From the NCBI GenBank assembly GCA_022605405.1, contig JABYQQ010000014.1, positions 1,116,001 to 1,180,000 on the forward strand: a DNA stretch of 64,000 nucleotides, in the 5' to 3' direction. The position numbers were made by a program, and so were the translations under genes. The notes beneath the pieces were generated by a model. It saw only the letters and a list, made by a program, of their open reading frames with translations, was not told the origin of the DNA and ran no database searches. Numbering within the stretch: position 1 is the stretch's first letter; each line of letters begins with the position of its first letter. Below, piece after piece: positions 25,801 through 35,950 of the stretch. The stretch is from Earliella scabrosa (taxonomy: Eukaryota > Basidiomycota > Agaricomycetes > Polyporales > Polyporaceae).

Positions 25801-26488
25801 CTTCCTCGCGCGCGTTCTCAGCGGGCGCATGGTGTCCGATGTGCGCCCCTACGACGACTTCTACCCCATTCCCGTCAGCGAGCGGACGCGGCGCGTTCCC
25901 AAGCGCACGGTGCGCACAGACCCGTGGCTCGTCGAGTTCGAGACGATCCTCGCGACAGCATACTACGCCGTCCCGTTCCCCATATCCGGCGCCCTCCCTG
26001 CGGACTTTTCGCGCGACGCGGCAGACATTGCGGTGTGGGAAGTGCGCGTGCGGCCGGCGCGCCTCTTCCCCCAGGGGGCGTTCATGAACTTCAACCACCC
26101 ACGCGACCCGCGCACGCAGCTCCTGTTCTGGCGCGGGGACGTGGCGCGGAGCCCGATGGCGCTCGTTGAGAAGATGGGGGCGATCTTTGAGGGGAAGAGC
26201 GAGCCGCGGCCGGGGACGTTCTTTGTGCTGACGGCGCAGGAGTATGTGCAGTACGAGACGTGTGTGAGGTTCAAGCTGAGCAGGAGGAGGGTGGAGAGGA
26301 TGAGAGGCGAGAGCGGGAAGTGGTATGTGATCGCGTATCGGAACGATACTGCGCAGCAAGGTGAGCGGTTTAGTGAGGGGATTGCGAGATGTTGGAGATG
26401 GGTTGCTGATGATACCTGTGCCCTTATAGCGACGCTGCCGGTTCCTATCGACAAGTGGATGCTCTACAATGAGAAGGGTGATGTGTAG
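22859..26488 (+). CDS. TPR/DUF4470-like protein, copy A, 977 aa, 12 exons
   Basis: Exons: 22859-22923, 22988-23009, 23118-23536, 23593-23617, 23671-23800, 23855-24107, 24160-24733, 24794-24841, 24905-25248, 25314-25451, 25504-26360 and 26430-26488. They sum to 978 codons including stop, and every junction keeps phase. The N terminus (LKVQGNEAFKAGQMAR, then YTKAEQAAPNDPIYPSNLSA) is a tetratricopeptide-like repeat pair. Around residues 210-300, LFGGVGDGRHVLGTLSGLH followed by LLDFHDATIARDLCVLMLL resembles DUF4470, a domain often found in fungal MYND or TPR proteins. No MYND zinc finger is visible. The C-terminal half (PRPLSELATRDEITTYL, HNLVAFFGLLMYLHRVGYP) is well conserved in copy B but not recognised. 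Function unknown; the TPR suggests a protein-interaction scaffold. Copy B at 29360 has the same 12-exon layout. Confidence 0.8.
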
Positions 26489-27070
26489 CTCTTGGCACTG
26501 CAGACGGGTTAGCGGGGTCACGATTGTCAAACTTATATTCTTGTAGCTCAATGTGTGGTAAGTTGTATTGGATCGATGGTTGTGTTGGAGGCCACTGACA
26601 TCCGAGAGCACAGTAGCCATATGTATACGTGCTTCCATCCATATCGAACTTCTTGTTGCAGTATGTTCTGGGAGCTCAAAGTTCCTCAACCATTTTGAAG
26701 CGGCGCGTGTACCACTGCGTAGGGTTCTCTCCTCTCTCAGTCCACCAGATGTCGATTCGAGTCCGTCGCGTCACACTCCGTGATGTCCATGCAAACGCGC
26801 TCGCACGCAGGAGATCTCCGGTGCGTCATGTTGTGCTTCAAGTCAAAGTTCTTACTTAAATGGGCCCAGTCAGGTACCTTACCGCAGCAGCGTTATGGCA
26901 GCTCCCAACTCTGGCTGAGCTACTACCGCTCTCAGACCACGATTACCGCAGCAGACAGGGCAGCAAGAGTCAAAAGGCGTCGTGAGATTACACCGAAGAC
27001 TATGTTGCTTATTCAACTGCTGCCGACGTGCGGTGCCTCCCGAGTCTAACACTGCATCCTCCCCTTCATT
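26489..27070. other. Intergenic between copy A and the F-box pseudogene
   Basis: About 580 bp holding the 3' region of copy A and the upstream region of the F-box paralogue. Nothing else was recognised. Confidence 0.5.
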
Positions 27071-29039
27071 ATGAGCATGCTTGAACCGAAACCTGTGTCC
27101 TTGCTGCGCGAGCTAACCGCAATCTTGCCCTCCGAAATAGAGTCTCTTGGGTAAGTCTCGGTCCGCCAACTATTCTGAAGCGTGAGCTGACTCCGTCCCT
27201 TTCTCTTGCAGGAGCGCTGTGGTATGGATTCCATCGGCTTCCGGATTAACGCAGGAGCCCTAACGAGTTTCGTTCAGCTCCGTTTATTGGACGACTGTCT
27301 CACTTCCGCACTCGTCACGATCCGCACACGCCGCAACCAGGATGATGCAGTGACCAACAAGTTTCCTCCCGAAATCCTCGCTATAATATTCGACCACGTC
27401 CGGTATGGCACGATGGACACCCGCGCTTCCGACAACAAGCAGGCAGCACTTGACGTCCGCTCGCTCATCACGGTCACGCACGTCTGCCGCTCCTGGCGCA
27501 CACTCGCCCTGGATACTGCGTCCCTCTGGACACACGTCGCTGCGTGTTCCAGCTCAACACCAGCGTTCGTGGAACGGGCGCGCGGCGCACGCATCGATGA
27601 AGTATCCGAGGGCGGCCGTTCTGAATGGGCAGTTGTCGAAGGCGCAGAAGAACGTCCTTTGGCAATTCCGTCCGCATCTTCGCGTCCTCCACCTCACGGC
27701 GGACTCTATCAAACAGCTCGCCGTGTTCCGAAAGCTACTGAGGGAGGTAGCTGGGTCGCTGGAGACTCTCACGATCGGCGTACGCAACGCCAGTCGTCGA
27801 CAGGCCGACATGGACAGTCACATTGTCCCTTGCTCCCTGTTCGGAGGACGCGCCAGATCGCTGAAGTCCCTCACGATTTCGAGCGGGTACGCGTTGGTAC
27901 CGACCGACCGCTTCCCTGCCCTCTTACATCTCCATCTCTCGGGCTTCTGGCACGGGCAGCTCTTCAACCACCTTCCTCTCCTCTTCCGCAACGCATCCGC
28001 GCTCATGACCTTTGCTCTCCATATTGAATGCGACAGCCGCAGGACCAGGATGGGCGAGGCTGATTGGGGCTCAAGGCCAATCGCCCTCCCTTCAATGCGG
28101 CACTTCTGCATCATGTCTCTGCCGCCTCCATCTTTTCAGAGTGGACACGAGACCCTAATCCCCGGTATCCTATCCAACCTCGTCCTGCCCCCCGATGTTA
28201 CAGTTGCTATCAAGCAGAGTAACATGCCCCGGCCCTTTCGGCTCTTTGCTCATCGCATGTTTGTCCCCCAAGGCGGTCACAATCTTGCCACTTCTCTTAC
28301 CATGGAGGACGATACGACGATTGCAACAACGCGGGAGGATTCCACAACGTATAGCATAATTTACGCTGGTCGGATTACCCCCAGGTATCATGGTATATTC
28401 GACACCCCGCCCCATTTCCACGCGCATGCTTTCTCAGGAAGCGAAGCATTGCTCAAGACCGTGCAGCGCCTCCGCATCCAGAGCACGTTTTACTGGTCCC
28501 ACCCAAGAGACGTGCTCTCCTGTCTGACCGGGCACACGCCGTTCCTTACCGAGCTCGTCTTGCGCGACTTCGGACGGCGCGACCTCCTGATGAACCTTTC
28601 GGCCATGCTCGAGCATCCCAACGTCATCCTCTGCCCCAACCTCACTTCCGTCGTCTACATCTCCCTCTCCAAGCACTCTGGGATCGGCGCGTCCGCCGCA
28701 GACATCCTCTTCCGCGCGACCGCCCGGCGTGCGCAGCGGGGCTACCCCCTGAAGCGCGTGACGTACTGCAGCCCGTATACCGCACAAGAGTACACGCTGC
28801 AGAACGCGCACGGCGTCGAGACTGTCTCCGTTCTGCGCCGGGACGTCTGGGCGGAGTACGATGACGCCGACAAGGAATCCCGTGAGCACTTGCGCGCTGT
28901 GCAGCGCGCGCGCTCGGAGCAGCATCGGCCGCGCAAGACCTGCGACTATGGCGCGTTGTGGCAGAGGTGCCTTGAGGACGAGCTGCCAGTGTCGAAACGG
29001 GGATATGGCAGATATGGGCACCAGCATAGGTGGCCGTAG
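27071..29039 (+). pseudogene. Frameshifted F-box gene, paralogue of 14764-16715
   Basis: First exon 27071-27150 (MSMLEPKPVSLLREL), 10-nt microexon 27212-27221 and a third exon from 27278 reproduce the start of the paralogue in the same phases. The F-box is intact (NKFPPEILAIIFDHVR, VTHVCRSWRTLALDTASLWT). At about 27592-27598, after ARGARI, the sequence lacks two bases relative to the paralogue (ATC-GATG against ATCAGCATG) and the conserved protein continues in the next frame (LRPHLRVLHLTADS region onward) to a stop at 29037-29039. No GT-AG intron can absorb the shift. The downstream frame is otherwise open and closely follows the paralogue for some 480 residues, so the lesion is recent or is a sequence error. 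It sits between the two TPR/DUF4470-like genes. Confidence 0.7.
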
Positions 29040-29359
29040 TAGGCGTACCAGTGGATAGTCGGAAAATGTGGTAGGGAGTTGGATCTTGACACTGGTCATA
29101 GGTAGAAGCTATGCAGTCTTTCTCGTCGATCCGTAAGTAGCCTTTGTATTCGCAGAACCGTCCACAATGCAGCTTCATATTGTTGGGTTCACGGTGCAAA
29201 GTTGTGTTGTGGCCAAAGCACCATGACAATGCTCAGGGTCTTGTCTTAAGCGAACTCCGCGGGCGCTTCCGCACAGTTTATAGCTCGAGCCTCGAGGTGG
29301 CCAAGTCAGGTCGTTCTCCTACAACCACAAGCAGACACGCTCTCTCATACATCTCTACC

Positions 29360-32300
29360 ATGCCACCACGACGCAAACGTCCCACTGGAGCCCCGTCGCC
29401 GAGTCTGGCAGTCACACAGGCAGCGAAGGACGCGGCCGCCAAGCTGAAGCAACAAGGCAACGAACAATTCCAGGCGGGCGATTTTACCAAGTGCGTACCT
29501 TGAGTTGGGACTCGACGGTCGCGAAATGCTGACTCGAGTGATATCGCAGGGCTTCAGAGTTGTATGACAAGGTATGTGGATCCAGCTCGCAGACGCTCGA
29601 TCATGGAGGCGCGCTCCTCACGCGCGACTGTGGCCGACGCGTCTTCCACTCTGCGCACGAGCCACTGATCATCATCATCTCACAGGCAGAGAAGACGAAT
29701 CCGCAAGACTATGTGTATCCGTCGAACCTCAGCGCCGCTCTCTACGAACTGGGCGACTATACTGGCTGCGCGAAAGCGGTAGCTCGTTCATGGAAGATCC
29801 TGAAGGAGGTACCAGACGCGAAGCCAGAGTTGATCGCAAGACTGTCGACTCGTCTCGCCAAAGCGTTGTGTCACGGCGCGTGTACCGGGACACTCTCTCA
29901 TGACGTGGTCAATGCTCTTCGAGAGGACGTCTCACAGATACGCACTACCGCGGCGAACAGCGCCACTGTCAATGAGGAGCTGATTCGTGTCTGGAAGGAG
30001 TGGGATACTTGCGAAGCCGAGATGAGCGACTACGTCGCGAAGCGCGACGGGTGCCTAGCTCGATTCTCGCGTCTTCCGATCTTCTGCAAGCCTCTGTGAG
30101 TATCAAACAACTCATGGATCATAACTTGACGAAGGCACTTACTGTTAACCGCGTCGACCAGGTTGCCTGAGATAGAGCTCTATTTCTCAGTGCGTAATAC
30201 GTGCAACTACATGGAAGTCTTGGGAAGCTGATGTATCATGTGTAGATTGGCCACGACAACCTCATCGACCTCACGCAAGGGTGGCTGCTGGAGTCGTATC
30301 CTTTGGACTTGAACAAGCTCTCGCCCCAACAGCTCTCAAACATCTCCTTGCTCTACGGCGGTGTTGGCAATGGTGAGTGAACCTTGTTACCCTTTGCTAA
30401 CGTCCGGAGCGACTGATGCGAGCTCCTTACATAGGGCGACATGTTTTTGCAACTCTGTCCGGCCTGCATTCCGCGTACAAGAAGCTCACGAAGAAGAAGC
30501 AGAACCAGTTCCATGCCCATCTTACCCTCCTAGACATCCACAACACCATCATCGCCCGCGACCTCTGCGTGCTGATGCTCATTCATCAGCTCAACACAAC
30601 GGAGAACGACTCAGAGAAGCTAGAAATCCACGCGACCTTGATGTACACGTTCTGTGGCCTTGTCATGCCCCCTTATTGCGATGAGAGGTAAGCATTCTCT
30701 GACAGATCTGGGCGACTGATAGTCTGAGACCTGTGATAGACTGCAGAACGTCATTCACGATCTGCGTCGACGTCTAACAATGACGCCTCCAGACCTCCCC
30801 CCGTGGTTACACGTTGTTTCCGATGGGATTCCGTTCATCATGGAATCTCTCGACTTCTGGACGAAGACAACCAAGTCCACCCGTCGTTTCCTTGCCACAC
30901 ATCGACACGTACGCCCTGGAGGAGCGATGCAGACGCCCTGGGCAAACGACGACATGCGGCGGCGCTACGAGCAGAGCAGGGACTCCCACCGCGAGCAGAC
31001 TAAAGAGCTCCTGCTGTCAGCCTCTGACGAGGCGCTCATGTCCTGGCAGTTTTTCCCCAACGGAATGTCGGCGCGCCAGAGACGCAAGTTTCTGGGTGAG
31101 AACTTGGACGCGATCGTCGACATGTGGCAGGAGATGTTCCCGAAGAACATGATCCCGCTAATGGAGGAGGATTGGTATGACACGTTCAAGGTGTACCTCC
31201 CGCCCGAGGAGTTCCATCGCCACCATCCGGGCTTCGACGCTGCTTGGACCTGCATCAAAGAGCAGAGGGACATTGGACGCGCGACTCAGCGACAGGTAAG
31301 CACAGTCCCAATACAGCCTCCCCATGTCCTTTGACTCAGCGTGTCTCATAGGTCACAGAACATATCGAGAGCGAATGGAAGCCTAACATTACGCTCTTCG
31401 TGAGTATCATGTGAACGTTCCGCCGCCATGCACTCATAGACTTTCATGCAGGATATGAAGTACGCGAACAGACGACTTTGTCCGGACGGGGATGGTTACC
31501 CAGAGCCGAACTCCGACATGTACCACACAATCGGTATCTTTGAGCACTTCAGCCGCCGCAACGGACCCGACGCTGGTTGGGAGATACGTCGCGATCACAA
31601 TATTCTCGCATGGCGAGCATGCAGTGCATTCTTCGGGGAAGTCGCCGCAGCGCTTAAGGCTCTTGGCAGCGGAAAGGTGACTCTGGAGATGGTCTGCGGA
31701 GGACTTCCTGAAGAGCTTGCGAAGATGCGAAACAACCGCGACTCATCTCGGCCCAGGAAGTTCCCGAGGTCCTACATGAGAATGTGGCTCAGCAACGTTC
31801 CGTGAGGAAACTCTCCTCGATCGCGCGTGTCGTCCTCGGAGAGCTCACCCCCCTTACAGAGACTACACCCATGGACCCATGAATGCTATTCTCTATGTCC
31901 TCCCCTCCCTGGAGGTCGACCCGCAGGCAGCTGCAGCTTGTAACTGCTTGTTCAATACGGGAGCGTTCATTGACGACGCAGAGTACATTCACACGTATGT
32001 TTGACCTGATCGTCTTTTGAGACTCGTAGCATGCTGACGCCCTCGTTACCGGATATGTCTCCCTCAGATATACCCTCCTTCTTCCTAACGAGATTCAGAA
32101 GTACCTGGGTTGCAAGATCGTCAAGTCTGGTCACGAGTTGCGTCAGGAACTGGTTCTCAAGCCTCTCGACCTCCCTCGACCCCTTTCGGAGTTGGCTACG
32201 CGTGAGGATCTCAAAGTCTGGCTTACCCGTCTCCTCTTCAACACTCTCGTCTCTGGTCAAGGCAAAATGCGACCCAGTCAAGTCATTCTGCCTCATAACC

Positions 32301-33161
32301 TGACAGCGTTCTTCGAAGTGCTCTTGCGTCTCTATCGCGTGGGCTATCCAGCACACTGGCTCTCGGACTTCCTCGCCAACGTCCTAAGTGGGAGTGTGAA
32401 ATCTTCAATCGCTCCCTACACGGGCGTGTATCCGATACCCATCAGTGAGCGCAATCGCCGCGTACCGCCTCGGAAGGTCCGCACCGATCCCTGGCTCATA
32501 GACTTTGAGAACATCATCTCGTCTGCTCGCCATGCCATCCCCTTCCCGCTCTCCAGCGCGCTTCCTCCCGACTTCTCACGAGACCCGGACGACATCGCAG
32601 TATGGGAAGCGCCCGTGCAATCTGCCCAATGGTTCTCGCCAATGCCGTTCAACAACCTCAACTCTCCGTACGACCCGCGGACCCAGTTGCTGTTCTACAA
32701 CTCCAGCGTTACGACCCCGCGCGCCCTCATCGACGACATGCAGAAGATCTTCGAAGGGAAGCCGACCCCGCCCCCAGGCTCCTTCTTTGTCCTGACGATG
32801 CAGGAGTACGTGCACTACGAGGAGTGCGTCCGCTTCAGGATGAGCAAGGCGCGGGTGGAGAGGATGCGGAAGGAGAGCTGGAGTATGGTCGCTTACCGAA
32901 ACGATACAAAGCAACAAGGTCAGTGCCTCTGCTATAGTACTGGTAATGTCGTCGTCTCACCGCCATGCTCTAGCGACTCGCCCGACTCCAATTGAGAAGT
33001 GGATTTTGTTCGAACAGAATTTGGAGACCCAACGAAAGGGCCCTGATCTTTCCTATCGTCCCTCGTTCTCGCCGTTGAGTGCTGAATTCGAAGGTCAACT
33101 TCGCAACTTAGGGGCGGCTCTCCGAGACACTGGCACTGGCGAGGAGTGTCGGATTGTCTAG
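29360..33161 (+). CDS. TPR/DUF4470-like protein, copy B, 1032 aa, 12 exons
   Basis: Exons: 29360-29490, 29550-29571, 29686-30095, 30162-30189, 30246-30372, 30435-30687, 30740-31295, 31352-31399, 31452-31801, 31860-31994, 32068-32918 and 32974-33161. They sum to 1033 codons including stop. Exons 2 (22 nt), 6 (253 nt) and 8 (48 nt) have exactly the lengths seen in copy A, and all intron phases agree, so A and B are duplicates. The N terminus has an extra basic and Pro-rich leader (MPPRRKRPTGAPSPS) before the TPR-like repeat (LKQQGNEQFQAGDFTK). The DUF4470-like block is near residues 230-320 (LYGGVGNGRHVFATLSGLH, LLDIHNTIIARDLCVLML). The last exon is longer than in A. Function unknown. Confidence 0.8.
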
Positions 33162-33432
33162 TTCTAGATCATGATCAATTACATACCTTTTGGTTACCTG
33201 TATCCTCTATAGTAATATGAGCTCATGTCAGTGTTACATTATGGCACCGAACGCGTGCTCGTTCAGTAGTTGGTACGAACTTGCACGCACCCTGCCGAGG
33301 CGGCGGCGCTTGCCGAATGCTCGCGTGGCATGTTGAGCTCGAGATCTTGAAGTTGAAGTGACACTGCACCCTGTGCTCTTACCATCTCTCTGGCCTAACC
33401 GTATCAAAGCAAACACGTCAAATTGCTGTCAA

Positions 33433-33665
33433 ATGAGTACAGATGCGGCAACCCTGAAACAACAGGGCAATGTGCTCTTCAAAGCGGGAAACATGATCGA
33501 GTACGTTGCTCAGGTCAACCACAGGGCTTTGGGGATACTAATGTTTTATTCAGAGCTGCGAATAAATACAGTCAAGTGAATTTTCTAATTCCTTTCATGC
33601 TGTAGTAGCATCTCAATTGCTGCTCCTGTTGCAGGCAGAGAGAGCACAAGTGACTTCAGCAAAGC
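33433..33665 (+). pseudogene. Truncated third copy of the TPR/DUF4470-like gene
   Basis: Exon 1 at 33433-33500 encodes MSTDAATLKQQGNVLFKAGN, exon 2 at 33554-33575 is 22 nt long as in both full copies, and exon 3 starts at 33635 after TGTTGCAG with GCAGAGAGAGCACAAG, matching the start of exon 3 in copies A and B. Similarity stops near 33660 and no later exon is found downstream. The rest was probably lost by deletion or insertion. It lies about 270 bp after copy B, so the family was at least a three-gene tandem array. Confidence 0.65.
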
Positions 33666-34168
33666 CGGATTAACTTTCCATGCTAAGCTCTGTTGGGCGT
33701 TAGATCAAAACGCCTGTTAAGAAATAAATAGACGCCCTGCAGGATTATTTTCGGTGCGCGCAGAGCCCTCGGTCTGTTTAGCGCCCGGCGAGATAATCCG
33801 GGGGATCATCCCCTGCGCGCTTCTACTCCACCGCGCGACCGCCTCGCCTCACGATTATCCTCAGATAATCCTCCCCCGGCGTCTTTCTTCCCTCGTGCGT
33901 ATCCCCACACCGCCACACATGATAATCTTCAAGATGATCCTTCCCTAGGCGTCTCTCCCTCCAGGGACCATTTGCACATTCTTTCGCGTGCGTGCCCCTC
34001 GAAGAGCACAGCGTATACTTATGTTGTCAAATAAACAAGCCATTGTACTTATCGCACTCGCTACTCTCCCTATTCTCCCTATATCCTGTACGCTCCAAGA
34101 TCCATTCCGTAATTGACCTATTTCTTCCTCCGTACGCTACAGTACTCAAGAAAACTTCGTTCTTCATT
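33666..34168. other. Non-coding stretch rich in GATAATC-type motifs
   Basis: From the break in the truncated gene onward the sequence contains repeated motifs on both strands: GGATTATT at 33742, GATAATCCGGGGGATCATCC near 33790, CGATTATCCTCAGATAATCC near 33850 and GATAATCTTCAAGATGATCC near 33920. No gene was recognised. It may be a remnant of a small transposon or LTR, but no terminal repeats or target-site duplication could be defined. Confidence 0.35.
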
Positions 34169-34610
34169 TCATCCCGACCACACCAAACGTGCCAAGACCA
34201 GCAAGATAAACCCCAACACGCCCATCGTCCAGAGAAGCACGCGAGCCACCGCCCACATCCAGGTCAACAGCCGATGGAGGCTGTATCCGATGAATACCAG
34301 CGCTACAATGGCGCAAATGAGCATAGTCTTCCACGTAGTCGACATATTTGCGATCGAACGGATAGGGCGACCAGTCTGGAAGCTCGTCTGAGCTTCGACT
34401 GCTAGGAATGCGCTTGTCTCGTCGCACTCACCTGATACTGTCCCTCCTGAATCACCGGATGCCCTACTCCCGAGACGTGCGCACGGCCCTTGGATGTGAT
34501 GGGCACGTTTGAGGCTTGCAGCTCGCGATCGGAGGGCTGCAGAACGCGACTTGGATATCGTGAAGGCGACAGCGGGCGATTGATGTGCGGAGGGTGGTGT
34601 GCAGACCCGA
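34169..34610 (-). CDS. Small predicted membrane protein, 5' end unresolved
   Basis: Two exons are supported, 34610-34432 and 34387-34169, with a 44-nt intron (GTGAGT...AGCTCAG) in phase 0. The joined reading runs from VPITSKGRAHVSGVGHPVIQ through GRPIRSIANMSTTWKTM into two hydrophobic helices (MLICAIVALVFIGYSLH and VLLWTMGVLGFILLVLARLV) and stops three residues later. The exon probably starts after CCCCCACAG at 34611, preceded by a 55-nt GTGAGG intron. A further upstream exon may contain the ATG at 34800 (MSYRPAVVSCTLPSPP), but the phase does not close, so the N terminus is left open. No family recognised; a tail-anchored or two-pass membrane protein is inferred. Confidence 0.4.
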
Positions 34611-34800
34611 CTGTGGGGGTCCAGCACGCGTAGGCCGGGGGTCTACAAGCGATGGCAGGCCTCACCACCCGATCACGCTGTGTATCAGGCGATGGGGAGG
34701 GGGGGGGGTCCACGTTGTCACGCCGGGTGTGTCAAACACGTACCCAGCCTGCTGGTGGTGATGGGAGGGTGCAGGAGACGACGGCGGGTCTGTAGGACAT

Positions 34801-35446
34801 GTACACCGTCAGTGCACGACCAGCAAGCCAGGGCGCGGTAGCGTGAGCGAGGGCGTGGTAGCGTGAGCGCAGAGTTTCAACTGCTGCAACAGGGACAGGG
34901 GTAAAGACAGAGGAACGACTCTTACTCACCTTGCAGGCCAGATTACAACTCAGCAGCTGAACGACTGCTGCCCCCTCAGCAGGCCAAAGGCCGCCTGCAG
35001 TTCCGCCTCACTGGGAGTGGTAGCCAGATCGCGAGCGAGGGTCTCCAGGGAACGCAGGAAAAGCGAGAGAGATCACAACAGAGTCGAAGAGTGGGAGACA
35101 GAACGACAGAGCCAGATACACTGGCAGGGTGCCCCAGTTCAACTGCCCAAGCGAACACGTCACACACCGTCACCGCAGCACGTGTATTCACGTATCCTAT
35201 TCTTGCTCCTACTCCCGCCCTTCCCCTCTCGCGCTTCTGCGAGCGCGCGCCTGCTCTCGCCTCGCCTAGCCAGCCTACCCAAGCTTTCCAATTCCCGCTG
35301 GGTCGGCTGGCTACGGTGCACTGCTCGCACTGTCCTGGCCTCACTTGAACCTCAGTCCACGCACTGACCCCGATGCCCTTCTCTCCTCGGGCTCTCGCTC
35401 GGAGTCAGGACCGCGTGCGGATGCGAGTCTGGGGCGGGGGCTTGAC
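34801..35446. other. Intergenic, left flank of foldback element 1
   Basis: GC-rich sequence with short overlapping frames on both strands and no domain. It ends at the direct repeat that flanks the palindromic element. Confidence 0.4.
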
Positions 35447-35454
35447 GTTCAGCC
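35447..35454. repeat. Target-site duplication of foldback element 1, left copy
   Basis: GTTCAGCC directly before the terminal sequence CACCTGTGGTCACC; the same octamer follows the element at 38619-38626. The duplication may be read as 7 bp (TTCAGCC), because the terminal G/C is ambiguous. Confidence 0.65.
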
Positions 35455-35519
35455 CACCTGTGGTCACCACTTTATTTTAAAAAACCCAGACCTTTGTGCT
35501 AGAATCCCATCTTATCTGT

Positions 35520-35950
35520 CCAGACGAATTACAGAGTTGGCTGTAATAACTGTGCAGGACATTCAAATACAGAGTGTTGGGGCTCTGTAATTGACTGTCC
35601 AGACGTTCAATTACAGAGTCCGCATTCTGTAATTGACTGTCCAGACGTTCAATTACAGAGTCCGCATTCTGTAATTGTGGTCCTGGACATTCAATTACAG
35701 AGTGCAGACTCTGTAATATTTGTCCAGGACGTTCAAATACAGAGTGCGAACTCTGTAATAACTGTCTCTGTAATTGCGGTCCTGGACATTTAATACAGAG
35801 TGCGAACTCTGTAATAACTGTCCTGGACATTCAATTACAGAGCCTGTACTCTGTAATTGCGGTCCTGGACGTTTAAATACAGAGTGCGAACTCTGTAATA
35901 ACTGTCCTGGACATTCAAATACAGAGCCCTGCACTCTGTAATTGATGTCT
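35520..35950. repeat. Hairpin array in the left arm of element 1
   Basis: Tandem imperfect units of about 45-55 bp in which ACAGAGT...ACTCTGT pairs alternate with GTCCAGGAC or GTCCTGGAC linkers. Each unit is itself a dyad that can fold into a small hairpin. Apparent Gln/Ser-rich reading frames here are translations of the repeat, not genes. Confidence 0.8.
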
